64,000 nt of DNA from positions 558,001 to 622,000 of the forward strand of contig NZ_CP137734.1 of assembly GCF_033406955.1 (NCBI RefSeq). Direction: 5' to 3'. Each line of letters starts with the position of its first letter. Position 1 is the stretch's first letter. A program made the translations under genes and the position numbers. Origin of the DNA: Streptomyces violaceoruber (GTDB taxonomy: Bacteria; Actinomycetota; Actinomycetes; Streptomycetales; Streptomycetaceae). The notes below the pieces were generated by a model. It did not search any database, had not been told where the DNA came from, and worked only from the letters and a program-made list of their open reading frames with translations. Of the stretch, positions 35,643 through 44,272 are shown one piece after another.

Positions 35643-36549
35643 CTAGCGACCGGGTTCGGCCGCCGACAGGCCACGTGGGAAGTGCCTTGCGAGGGGATGC
35701 GAGGGAGATCGGTTCGGTCCGAGGAACGCGGCGATCCGGTGGGCGAACCAGCGCGGGTCGTCCAGCCACGGGTAGTGCCCGGCACCGGGCTGGACGGCCG
35801 GCTCGGCGCGCGGGAAGACGTCGGCGCAGCGGCGCGCCGGCTCCGGGCCGGGGCCGCCGTCGCGCTCACCGGCGAGGACGAGCACCGGGGCGGGGCAGCG
35901 GGCGAGCGCGGCCCTGGTGGCGGGCGGGTCGAAGGCGTCCGGGGAGAGGAAGACGTCGCCCGCCCCGTCGTTGCTCTCCTCGTCGGCGCCCGCGTCGTGC
36001 TCGCGGGCCGTGTCGTCCCAGCGGCCGAAGAAGAAGGGTGCGAACACCGGATCGACCTCGCCGGTCCCGGCGAGCCAGGCCCGGAAGGGCCCGATGGCCT
36101 CCTCGAACCACGACTCGTCCGCGCGCAGGAGCGCCGCCCGGAGCCGGTCCTCGGGCGTCGCCGGCATGTCCGGGGCCCAGGGGGGTGGCGGTGACCAGGA
36201 CGAGCCGTGACACCCGTTCCGGGCGGCGGGCGGCGTACAGCATCGCGAGGCTGCCTCCGGCCGAGTGCGCGAGGAGGTCCATGCTTTCCAGGCCGAGGTG
36301 CTCGCGCAGTGCCTCCACGTCGTCCACGAGCCGGTCGCAGCGGTATGTCGCCGGGGCCTGCGGGACGGCGGAGCCTCCGGTGCCGCGCAGGTCGAGGAGG
36401 AGCAGCCGGCGGTGTGCGGCGAGGCCGCCCAGGTCGCCGAGGTGGCCGGACGCGCGCATGGGTCCGCCCGGCAGCACGACCAGCGGGTCCCCCTCGCCCC
36501 GTACGTGGAAGGCGAGGCGGGTCCCGTCGTGGGCGGTGAAGGTCTGCAT
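35643..36549 (-). pseudogene. Frameshifted alpha/beta hydrolase (proline iminopeptidase-like)
   Basis: The N-terminal part from the ATG at 36549 reads VLPGGPMRASGHLGDLGGLA with nucleophile elbow LLAHSAGGSLAML, and continues to LVLVTATP. The C-terminal part, in another frame, reads DMPATPEDRLRAALLRADES through VLVLAGERDGG and GAGHYPWLDD (Asp and His). The frames meet at six consecutive G on the plus strand (36180-36185); removing one base restores a 301-codon gene. As read, translation in the first frame runs out of frame and stops at 35866. Confidence 0.8.
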
Positions 36550-36618
36550 GGCGTGGCGCCGATCCTCACCGGCCGCCGCCCTGTCGCGCAACGCGGTGGT
36601 GGGACCCGGCCCCGGAGG

Positions 36619-38136
36619 TCAGGCACCGGCGAAGCGGTCCCGCAGTTCCCTCTTGAGGATCTTCCCGCTGGCGTTGCGCGGCAGGGCGTCCACGAACAGG
36701 ACGCGTTTGGGCGCCTTGAAGGCGGTGAGTCGCTCGCGGGTGTGGGCGATCAGCTCGTCCTCGGTGACCTCCGAGCGGGGGACGACGACGGCCGTGACGG
36801 CCTCGATCCACCGTTCGTCGGGCAGGGCGATCACGGCCGCCTCGGCGACGGCGTCGTGCGTGTAGAGGGCGTCCTCGACCTGGCGGGAGGCGACCAGTAC
36901 GCCCCCGGAGTTGATGACGTCCTTCACCCGGTCGACGATGGTGTAGTAGCCGTCGGCGTCCCGGACGGCGAGGTCGCCGGAGTGGAACCAGCCGTCGCGG
37001 AAGGCGGCCTCGGTCTCCTCGGGCCGGTCCCAGTAGCCGTCGCACAGCTGCGGGGAGCGGTAGACGACTTCGCCGGGCGTGCCGTCGGGGACGTCCTTGC
37101 CGTCCTCGTCGACCACACGGGCGTCGACGAAGAGGACGGGGCGGCCGCAGGAGTCCATGCGGCCCTCGTGCTCGTCCGGGCCGAGCACGGTGGCGAGCGG
37201 GCCGATCTCGCTCTGGCCGAAGCAGTTGTAGAAGGCGAGGTGCGGCAGGCGTGCGCGCAGTCGCTCCAGAACGGGCACCGGCATGATGGACGCGCCGTAG
37301 TAGGCCTTGCGCAGGCCGGTCAGGTCGCGGGTGGCGAAGTCGGCGCGGTTCGCGAGGCCGATCCACACGGTGGGCGGCGCGAACAGGCTGTCCACGCGGC
37401 CCGCTTCGATCAGGTCGAAGAGCCGGTCGCCGTCGGGCGCGTCCAGGATGACGTTGGTCGCGCCGACGGCGAGGTAGGGCAGCAGGAAGACGTGGGTCTG
37501 GGCCGAGTGGTAGAGCGGGAGCGCGTGCACGGGGCGGTCGCCGGCGCCGAGGTCCAGCGCGGTGATGGCGCTCAGGTACTCGTGCACCAGCGCCCGGTGG
37601 GGCATCATCGCGCCCTTGGGCAGCGCGGTGGTGCCCGAGGTGTACAGGAGCTGCACCAGGTCCTCGGCGCCGGGCTCGGGGCCGTCGTACGGGGGCGTCG
37701 CCGCGAGGCGGGCCAGGAGCGAGTCGTCGGTGTCGCGCAGCGGCAGGGTGCGGGTCGTGCCGGGGAGCCGGGCGGCGAGGCCGGGGTCGGTGAGGACCAG
37801 GGTGCTGCCGGACTGGCCGACGATGTGGGCGAGGTCCTCGCCGGTGAGGTTCTGGTTGGCCGGGACGTGCACCAGGCCCGCGCGGGCGCAGGCCAGGAAC
37901 GCGATCAGGTAGGCGTCGGAGTTGTGGCCGTAGGCGGCGACCCGGTCGCCCGGGGACAGTCCCTCGCCCAGCAGGACGCTCGCCGCGCGGGAGACCGCGG
38001 TGTCGAGTTCCGCGTACGTCCAGGAACGGTCGCGGTACTCCACCGCGACGCGTGCCGGAGTGCGTCGGGCGCTACGGCGCAGCACCCCGTCAACAGTGCT
38101 GCCAGTGCTGCCGGTGCTGCCGTGTCCGGGCGTCAT
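36619..38136 (-). CDS. Acyl-CoA synthetase (AMP-dependent ligase)
   Basis: ANL-superfamily ligase of 505 aa that activates a carboxylic acid through an acyl-adenylate to a CoA thioester. Core motifs: LLYTSGTTALPKGAMM (P-loop), YNCFGQSEIGPLA, DGWFHSGDLAVRDADGYYTI and the C-terminal catalytic Lys in RNASGKILKREL. The length fits fatty-acyl-CoA synthetases. The start ATG at 38136 is preceded by GAGGATCAGG. Substrate chain not predictable. Confidence 0.93.
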   Translation of the reverse strand: MTPGHGSTGSTGSTVDGVLRRSARRTPARVAVEYRDRSWTYAELDTAVSRAASVLLGEGLSPGDRVAAYGHNSDAYLIAFLACARAGLVHVPANQNLTGEDLAHIVGQSGSTLVLTDPGLAARLPGTTRTLPLRDTDDSLLARLAATPPYDGPEPGAEDLVQLLYTSGTTALPKGAMMPHRALVHEYLSAITALDLGAGDRPVHALPLYHSAQTHVFLLPYLAVGATNVILDAPDGDRLFDLIEAGRVDSLFAPPTVWIGLANRADFATRDLTGLRKAYYGASIMPVPVLERLRARLPHLAFYNCFGQSEIGPLATVLGPDEHEGRMDSCGRPVLFVDARVVDEDGKDVPDGTPGEVVYRSPQLCDGYWDRPEETEAAFRDGWFHSGDLAVRDADGYYTIVDRVKDVINSGGVLVASRQVEDALYTHDAVAEAAVIALPDERWIEAVTAVVVPRSEVTEDELIAHTRERLTAFKAPKRVLFVDALPRNASGKILKRELRDRFAGA

Positions 38137-38309
38137 GACCTGATCCTCGGCCGGTCGCGGGGGCGGGTCAAGCGGTGTGCGCCGGTCCGCCGGCTCCTGG
38201 CGTCCGCTCGGTCCGCCCCATTGACACGGCCCGTCGCTGACAGGAAAGTTTCACTCCGCACGGCGACCCGGGAAAGATACTTTCAGCTTCGGTGGCGGGA
38301 GGCTCTTCG

Positions 38310-40085
38310 ATGGCCGGTCAGGCGACGAACGGATTCAGTCGGCGTCAACTGGGCGCCGGCGCCCTGGCCCTGGGGGGTGCGCTGGCCATCGCCCCGTTCG
38401 CGGCCGGGCCGGCCGAGGCCGTCTCCGACCGGGGCCGCCGTCCCACCCTGCGGCACGGCTCCGCCGAACGCGCCGGGCTCCTCCCCGGCCATCTGCGCCG
38501 GCTCGTCACCGATGCCGAGGCGTTCCTCGGCCCGTCCCCCGAGCACCCGTGGTACGCGGGCGCCGTGCTGCTCGCCGGCCGGGGCGGCACGGTGGCGCTG
38601 CACGAACCGATCGGCATGGCGGTGCGCTACCGGGCCTACGACGAGGCGACGGACACCGGCGTCGAGTTCCCGCCGGACGAGCAGATCCCGATGACCGGGG
38701 GCACGGTGTTCGACCTCGCGTCGATCTCCAAGCTGTTCACCTCGATCCTCGCCGTGCAGCAGCTGGAACGGGGCGCGCTGGAGCTGGCGACGCCGGTCGC
38801 CTCGTACCTGCCGGACTTCGGCCGGGCGGGCAAGCAGGACGTGACGATCCGTCATCTACTGACCCACACCTCGGGTTTCCGGGCGTGGATCCCGCTGTAC
38901 AGCGCGCCCACGTACGAGGAGAAGGTCCAACTCGTCTACGACGAGGCACCCGTCAGCGCGCCCGGCACGGCGTACCTGTACTCGGACCTCAACATGATCT
39001 CGCTCCAGCTGGTGCTGGAGGAGGTCACGGGCCGCACCCTGGACGTCCTGCTGCGCGAGGAGATCACAAAGCCGCTGGGCCTCACCCGCACCCGCTACAA
39101 CCCGCCCGCCTCCTGGCGGCCCGGGATCGCGGCCACCGAGGACGCCCGCAAGCCCTGGTCCGGTCTGGACCGGGGGCTGGTGTGGGGCGAGGTGCACGAC
39201 GAGAACGCCTTCAGCCTGGGCGGCGTCGCCGGACACGCGGGGGTGTTCTCCTGCGCGTGGGACCTCGCGGTCCTCGGTCGGACCCTGCTCAACGGCGGGT
39301 CCTACGGGCGGGCGCGGATCCTGCGGCCGGAGTCCGTGGAGCTGATGTTCACGGACTTCAACACCGACTTCCCGGGCGACGAGCACGGCCTGGGCTTCGA
39401 GCTGTACCAGCACTGGTACATGGGCGCGATGGCCACGCCGCGCACGGCCGGGCACACCGGTTTCACGGGCACCTCGCTGGTGCTCGACCCGACGACCGAC
39501 TCCTTCCTCGTCGTCCTCGGCAACTCCGTCCACCCGGTGCGCGGTTGGCGTTCCGGCTCGGCTCCCCGGGTGGCGGCGGGCACCAACCTGGCGCGGGCGG
39601 TGCCGGTCCGTCCGGCACACGGGCGCACGGCGTGGTTCTCGGGGACGGCGGGTTCCGCCACGGCAACGCTCACGCTGCCCGCCCTGGACACGTCGGCCGG
39701 CCGCGCCCGACTGCGCTGCGCGCTGTGGTGGGACACCGAGCCCGGCTCGGACGTGCTGGTCCTGGAGGCCTCGACCGACGGCGGCGCGGGATGGCGGCCG
39801 GTCCCGTTCACCACCGCACGCCGCGGCGATGCACCCCGCGACCATCCGGCCGGCTCGGCCACCGGCTGGTCGGGACGCGTCTGGCACCGGCTGAGCGCCG
39901 GCCTCCCGGCCGCGCACGGGCTGATGCTGCGCTGGCGCTACACGACCGACCGGCTGTACGTGGGCCGCGGGGCGTACGTCGACGGCCTGCGCGCGGACGC
40001 GGCCGGCGAGGTCCTGTTCCACGACGCGCGTCCGGCGGACGCGGCACGCGTCGTGGCCGAGGGGTGGACGGCGTCGGCCGACTAG
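38310..40085 (+). CDS. Tat-exported beta-lactamase-family serine hydrolase
   Basis: A 591-aa serine hydrolase of the penicillin-binding-protein/beta-lactamase class C fold. The N-terminus has a twin-arginine signal (FSRRQLGAGALALGGALAIA). The active site is SISK (SxxK), YSDLN (YxN-like) and HTGFTG. A C-terminal jelly-roll-like beta domain of about 180 residues follows. Likely substrates are peptides, esters or wall fragments. The ATG at 38310 has GGGAGG seven bases upstream and is preferred to the GTG at 38292. Confidence 0.9.
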   Translation: MAGQATNGFSRRQLGAGALALGGALAIAPFAAGPAEAVSDRGRRPTLRHGSAERAGLLPGHLRRLVTDAEAFLGPSPEHPWYAGAVLLAGRGGTVALHEPIGMAVRYRAYDEATDTGVEFPPDEQIPMTGGTVFDLASISKLFTSILAVQQLERGALELATPVASYLPDFGRAGKQDVTIRHLLTHTSGFRAWIPLYSAPTYEEKVQLVYDEAPVSAPGTAYLYSDLNMISLQLVLEEVTGRTLDVLLREEITKPLGLTRTRYNPPASWRPGIAATEDARKPWSGLDRGLVWGEVHDENAFSLGGVAGHAGVFSCAWDLAVLGRTLLNGGSYGRARILRPESVELMFTDFNTDFPGDEHGLGFELYQHWYMGAMATPRTAGHTGFTGTSLVLDPTTDSFLVVLGNSVHPVRGWRSGSAPRVAAGTNLARAVPVRPAHGRTAWFSGTAGSATATLTLPALDTSAGRARLRCALWWDTEPGSDVLVLEASTDGGAGWRPVPFTTARRGDAPRDHPAGSATGWSGRVWHRLSAGLPAAHGLMLRWRYTTDRLYVGRGAYVDGLRADAAGEVLFHDARPADAARVVAEGWTASAD

Positions 40086-40124
40086 AAGGGGCCCGGGACC
40101 GTTTCCTGGAGGGCCGGGCGCCCG

Positions 40125-40298
40125 TCAGTCCTTGAAGACGGCCTTCTGCACCTCGTCCGGACCGTCGAAGCCGTTCTCCTTCGGACCGTCGAAGCCGTTC
40201 TCCTTCGGACCGTCGAAGCCGTTCTCCTTCGGACCGTCGAGACGGCTCACGGCCTTGTCGTCGGCCTTCTGCTGGTCGGCAGGGCCGAGGTCCGCCAT
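40125..40298 (-). CDS. Small repeat protein (DGPKENGF x3)
   Basis: A 57-residue, highly charged protein. After a 20-residue leader-like stretch, MADLGPADQQKADDKAVSRL, the octapeptide DGPKENGF occurs three times, then DGPDEVQKAVFKD. AAGGAG five bases upstream of the ATG at 40298 marks it as a real gene. No Cys, Ser or Thr is in the repeats. It could be a disordered stress protein or, by its leader-plus-repeated-core layout, a multi-core peptide precursor; nothing proves either. It lies 84 bp downstream of the flavoprotein gene on the same strand. Confidence 0.78.
   Translation of the reverse strand: MADLGPADQQKADDKAVSRLDGPKENGFDGPKENGFDGPKENGFDGPDEVQKAVFKD
40159..40230. repeat. Three identical 24-bp tandem repeats
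   Basis: The 24-bp unit is repeated three times without a single difference, plus a 10-base partial fourth copy. Identity even at third positions indicates recent duplication or homogenisation. Confidence 0.97.
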
Positions 40299-40381
40299 GG
40301 CAGGCTCCTTCGGTATGGGGGCGCCGAGTGCGTGATGTCTGTTATGTCGCCGCACCCGGCCCCACCCCGCGCATGTGTCCG

Positions 40382-41953
40382 TCAGCCCGTGGTCCCGTCC
40401 AGCACCGCCATCGCCGCGTTGTGCCCCGGCACCCCGCTCACCCCTCCCCCGCGCACGGCGCCCGCGCCGCACAGCAGGACGCGTGCCCGGCCGGTCTCCA
40501 CGCCCCAGTGGCCGGTGCCCTCCTGGGCGTGGGGCCAGGACAGCTCGCGGTGGAAGATGTTGCCGCCGGGCAGGCCCAGGTCGCGTTCCAGGTCGAGGGG
40601 CGATCTGGCCTCGATGCAGGGCCGTCCGTCGGCGTCGGTCGCCAGGCAGTCGGCGAGGGGCTCGGCCAGGTGGGCGTCGAGCTGGGCGAGGGTCGACTTG
40701 AGCAGTTCCGCGCGTACGGCGTCGTTGTCCCGGGCGAAGAGGCGGGCGGGCGTGTGCAGGCCGAACAGGGTGAGGGTGTGCATGCCCTTCGCGGCCGGGC
40801 CGGGGCCGAGGATCGTGGGGTCGGTCAGCGAGTGGCAGTAGATCTCCGAGGGCGGGGCGGCGGGCAGTTCACCGGCGGCCGCCCGGGCGTGCGCGGCGGC
40901 CAGTTGCTCGTAGCCCTCGGCGATGTGGAAGGTCCCGGCGAAGGCCTCGCGCGGGTCGGCGTCCGGGTCGCGCAGTCGCGGCAGCCTGGTCAGCAGCATG
41001 TTCACCTTGAGCTGGGCGCCCTCGGCCGGTGCGGGCGGGGCGTCCCCCGTGAGCGCCGCCAGTTCGCGCGGGGAGGCGTTCACCAGGACGTGGCGGGCGG
41101 CGGCGACGCCCTCGCCGTCGGCCGAGCGGAAGGTCACCTCGGCGCTGTGCCCGTCCGCGTCGATCCGGACCGCCTCGTGGCCGGTGGCGAGCACGGCACC
41201 CGCGGCGCGGGCGGCGTCGGCCAGCGCGTCGGTGAGCGCGCCCATGCCGCCGACGGGCACGTCCCAGGCTCCGGTGCCGCCGCCGATCACGTGGTAGAGG
41301 AAGCAGCGGTTCTGGGCCAGGGAGGGGTCGTGGGCGTCGGCGAAGGTGCCGATCAGCGCGTCGGTGAGGGCCACGCCCCGCACCAGGTCGTCGTCGAAGT
41401 GTTCCTCGATCGCGACGCCGACCGGCTCCTCGAACAGGGCCCGCCAGGCCGTCTCGTCGTCGACCCGGCGGCGCAGTTCGTCCCGGGTGGGCAGCGGTTC
41501 GGTGAGGGTGGGGAAGACCCGTTGGGCCACGTGGCCGGTCATGGCGTAGAAGCGCTGCCAGGCGTCGTACTCCCGCTGCGAGCCGGTGAGCCGGGCGAAC
41601 GACTCGCGGGTGCGGCGCTCGCCCCCGCCGACGAGGAGCCCGGTGGGCCGCCCGGCGCGCTCGACGGGCGTGTACGAGGAGACGGTGCGCGCACGCACCC
41701 GGAAGTCCAGGCCGAGGTCCCTGACGATCTTCTTGGGCAGCAGGCTGACCAGGTACGAGTAGCGCGACAGCCGTGCGTCGACCCCGGCGAACGGCTTGGT
41801 GGACACGGCCGCTCCGCCGGTGTGGTCCAGCCGTTCGAGGACCAGCACGGAGCGGCCGGCCCGGGCCAGGTAGGCGGCGGCGACCAGGCCGTTGTGGCCG
41901 CCGCCGACGATGACGGCGTCGTAGGTGCGGGAAGTGCTGGGCGGGGGCGTCAT
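40382..41953 (-). CDS. Phytoene-desaturase-like FAD oxidoreductase
   Basis: A 523-aa flavoprotein of the carotenoid-desaturase/NAD(P)/FAD superfamily. The dinucleotide motif is AVIVGGGHNGLVAAAYLARA and GGAAVSTKPF follows; the C-terminal FAD signature region is LCGAGAVRGGGVSGVPGHNA. Relatives desaturate or isomerise polyisoprenoids, and the mammalian homologue PYROXD2 is of unknown reaction. The ATG at 41953 gives MTPPPSTSRTYDAV; an in-frame ATG at 42004 overlaps the neighbour's end region. No carotenoid genes accompany it. Confidence 0.88.
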   Translation of the reverse strand: MTPPPSTSRTYDAVIVGGGHNGLVAAAYLARAGRSVLVLERLDHTGGAAVSTKPFAGVDARLSRYSYLVSLLPKKIVRDLGLDFRVRARTVSSYTPVERAGRPTGLLVGGGERRTRESFARLTGSQREYDAWQRFYAMTGHVAQRVFPTLTEPLPTRDELRRRVDDETAWRALFEEPVGVAIEEHFDDDLVRGVALTDALIGTFADAHDPSLAQNRCFLYHVIGGGTGAWDVPVGGMGALTDALADAARAAGAVLATGHEAVRIDADGHSAEVTFRSADGEGVAAARHVLVNASPRELAALTGDAPPAPAEGAQLKVNMLLTRLPRLRDPDADPREAFAGTFHIAEGYEQLAAAHARAAAGELPAAPPSEIYCHSLTDPTILGPGPAAKGMHTLTLFGLHTPARLFARDNDAVRAELLKSTLAQLDAHLAEPLADCLATDADGRPCIEARSPLDLERDLGLPGGNIFHRELSWPHAQEGTGHWGVETGRARVLLCGAGAVRGGGVSGVPGHNAAMAVLDGTTG

Positions 41954-42013
41954 GGCTCTTGGTAGCACGGCCCGATCCGGGGCGGCCAGCCCGCCGTCGG
42001 GCACCGTCCCCGG

Positions 42014-44251
42014 TCAGCGGGCGGCCACCGAGCGCAGTGCCGCGACCCTGCGGTACAGCTCCGCGGCCTCGGCCGCGCGGCCGAGCTGTTCCAGGCAGTG
42101 GGCCTCGTCGTCGCGGGCCACAAGGGTGTCGGGCCGGTCCGGGCCCAGGACCCGTTCGCGGGCGGCGGCGACCAGACGGTACTCGGTGAGGGCGGCGGCC
42201 CAGCGGCCCAGCCAGCCCAGGGCGACGGCGACCTCGCGGTGGCTGACCAGGGTGTCGGGATGGTCGGGGCCCAGCACCCGGCCGCGGGCCGCGCACACCG
42301 CGCGGGCCTCCTCCAGTGCCTCCCCCCAGCGGCCCAGCCTGCCGAGGTTGACGCCCCGGCCGTGCCGGGCGCGCAGGGTCTCGGGGTGATCGGCACCCTG
42401 GGCGCGGGCGCGGTCGGCGATCAGTGCCTCGTAGGCGGTCAGCGCTTCGGCGCAGCGGCCGAGGCGGCCGAGGGCGACGCCGGTCTCGTAGCGGGCGGCG
42501 AAGGTGTCGGGGTGGTCGGGGCCGAGGGCTCGCGCGCGGGCGGCGGCGACCTCGCGGTAGGTCGCCAGAGCCTCCTGCCAGCGGTCGAGCCGCCCGAGTT
42601 CGTAGGCCACCTCGTAGCGGGTGACGAGGGTGTCGGGGTGGCCGGGGCCGAGCACCCGGGCCCGGGCCGCGGCCACCTCGCGGGCCATCCGGTGGGCGTC
42701 ATCGGTGCGGCCGAGCCGGCCCAGGTTGAAGGCCAGGTTGTGCCAGCAGCGCAGGGTGTCGGGATGGTCGGCGCCCATGGTCCGCTCACGGGCGGTCAGC
42801 ACCGACGTGTACACCTGGTGGGCGTCGGTGTGGCGGCCCAGCCGGCCCAGGGTGTAGGCCATCTCCTGGCGGACGGCGAGGGTGTCGGCGTGGTCGGCGC
42901 CCAGCGTCCTGATCCGGGCCTGGGCGACACCCTTGTAGGCGCGCAGCGCGTCGGCGGCCCGGCCGGTGCGCCCCAGTGTGAAGGCGGCCTCGTAGCGGCT
43001 GGCGAGCGTGTCGGGGTGGTCGGGGCCGAGCAGGTGCTCGCGTTCGGCCGCGACCGCGCGGTGCTCCCGGCCCGCCTCCTCCCAGCGGCCGAGGCGGCCC
43101 AGGCTCAGTGCCGCGTTGTGGCGCTCGGCCAGCCCGGCGGCGGCCTCGGACGCCGGCTCGGGCCATTCGTCCGGGGCGGGCCCGACGGTCCGGCCGCCGT
43201 CGGTCCCGTCGCCGGTGGGCCGCGGGATCCACTCGCCGGACAGGCCCGCCCCGGGGTCCGGGGGTGTGGCGCGCGGGCCGGGGCCGGTGGCCTTGTGACC
43301 GGTGGTCATGCCGTGGGTCCAGGACGGCAGCACGGCGCGGCCGCCGACCTGCCGCGGCGTCCGCGGCCGGGCTGTCGCGAGGGCCGGCACCCGCTCCGGT
43401 GCGGTGCGTCCGGCGGTGATCCGGCGGCCCAGCTCGCCGGCGTCGTCCGGGCGCTGCTCGGGCCGCTTGGCCAGCAGGTCCAGGATGATCCGGTCCAGGT
43501 ACCGGGGCAGCTCGGCGCGGTGGGTGCGGGGCGGTTCGGGCTCGGTGTCGCGGTGGCCGACGAGGATCGCCCAGGCGTCGCCGAGGTCGAACGGCGGGAC
43601 GCCGGTGGCCATCTCGTAGAGCACGCAGCCCAGGGAGTACAGGTCGCTGCGCCGGTCGACCTCGTCCCCGCCGATCTGCTCCGGCGACATGTAGTGCGGG
43701 GTGCCCATGGCGATGCCGGTGCCGGTCAGCCGGGCGGTGAAGCCCGCGTCGTGACCCAGCCGGGCGATGCCGAAGTCGCAGATCTTCACGGTGCCGTCGG
43801 CGGTCCGCACGATGTTCGCCGGCTTGAGGTCGCGGTGCACGATGCCCTGCTCGTGTGTGTAGGCGAGCGCGGAGGCGACCTGCTCGGCGATGTCGACGAC
43901 GTCCGCGACGGGCAGCGGATGGCCCTTGTTGTCCTCCAGGAGCCGGCTCAGGTCGTTGCCCTCCAGCAACTCCATGACCAGGAAGAGCACGCCGTCCCAC
44001 TCGCCGAAGTCGTGGACGACGGTCACCCCGCGGTGCTGGAGCGCGGCGGCCACCCGGGCCTCGCGCCGGAATCTCTCCCGCAGGACGCGGGTGAAGGAGT
44101 GGTCGTGCTGCGTGCCCAGTGGTTTGAGGCACTTGACGGCTATGCGGCGGCCCAGTGACTCGTCCCGCGCCCGCCACACCTCGCCCATGCCGCCGCGCCC
44201 GATTCTCTCGAGCAGCCGGTACCGGCCCTGGATCAGCGTGCCGTCCCCCAT
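42014..44251 (-). CDS. Ser/Thr protein kinase with kinesin-light-chain-like TPRs
   Basis: A soluble 745-aa Hanks-type kinase. Motifs: IGRGGMGEVWRARD, catalytic Lys in IAVKCLK, HRDLKPANIV, DFG and MSPEQ. After residue 400 come eight 42-residue TPRs, each with a G(P/A)DHPDTL-like signature, as in the TPR_10/12 family. There is no transmembrane helix, unlike most PknB-type sensors, so it probably phosphorylates partners docked on the TPR array. It starts 21 bp after the MpaB-type gene. Confidence 0.93.
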   Translation of the reverse strand: MGDGTLIQGRYRLLERIGRGGMGEVWRARDESLGRRIAVKCLKPLGTQHDHSFTRVLRERFRREARVAAALQHRGVTVVHDFGEWDGVLFLVMELLEGNDLSRLLEDNKGHPLPVADVVDIAEQVASALAYTHEQGIVHRDLKPANIVRTADGTVKICDFGIARLGHDAGFTARLTGTGIAMGTPHYMSPEQIGGDEVDRRSDLYSLGCVLYEMATGVPPFDLGDAWAILVGHRDTEPEPPRTHRAELPRYLDRIILDLLAKRPEQRPDDAGELGRRITAGRTAPERVPALATARPRTPRQVGGRAVLPSWTHGMTTGHKATGPGPRATPPDPGAGLSGEWIPRPTGDGTDGGRTVGPAPDEWPEPASEAAAGLAERHNAALSLGRLGRWEEAGREHRAVAAEREHLLGPDHPDTLASRYEAAFTLGRTGRAADALRAYKGVAQARIRTLGADHADTLAVRQEMAYTLGRLGRHTDAHQVYTSVLTARERTMGADHPDTLRCWHNLAFNLGRLGRTDDAHRMAREVAAARARVLGPGHPDTLVTRYEVAYELGRLDRWQEALATYREVAAARARALGPDHPDTFAARYETGVALGRLGRCAEALTAYEALIADRARAQGADHPETLRARHGRGVNLGRLGRWGEALEEARAVCAARGRVLGPDHPDTLVSHREVAVALGWLGRWAAALTEYRLVAAARERVLGPDRPDTLVARDDEAHCLEQLGRAAEAAELYRRVAALRSVAAR

Positions 44252-44272
44252 GACTTCGCCCGCCCCCGTGGT

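Noticed and set aside
33594..36194. 866-codon plus-strand open frame
   Set aside because: Composition is Gly/Val/Arg-rich with no motif, and it spans four real minus-strand genes (CGNR, USP, DUF397, hydrolase).
40159..40230. 24-bp repeats as a CRISPR array
   Set aside because: The copies are directly adjacent without spacers, lie inside a coding frame, and no cas genes are present.
42098..44158. Long plus-strand frame opposite the kinase
   Set aside because: It mirrors the TPR repeats of the kinase gene; its apparent repeats are a by-product.
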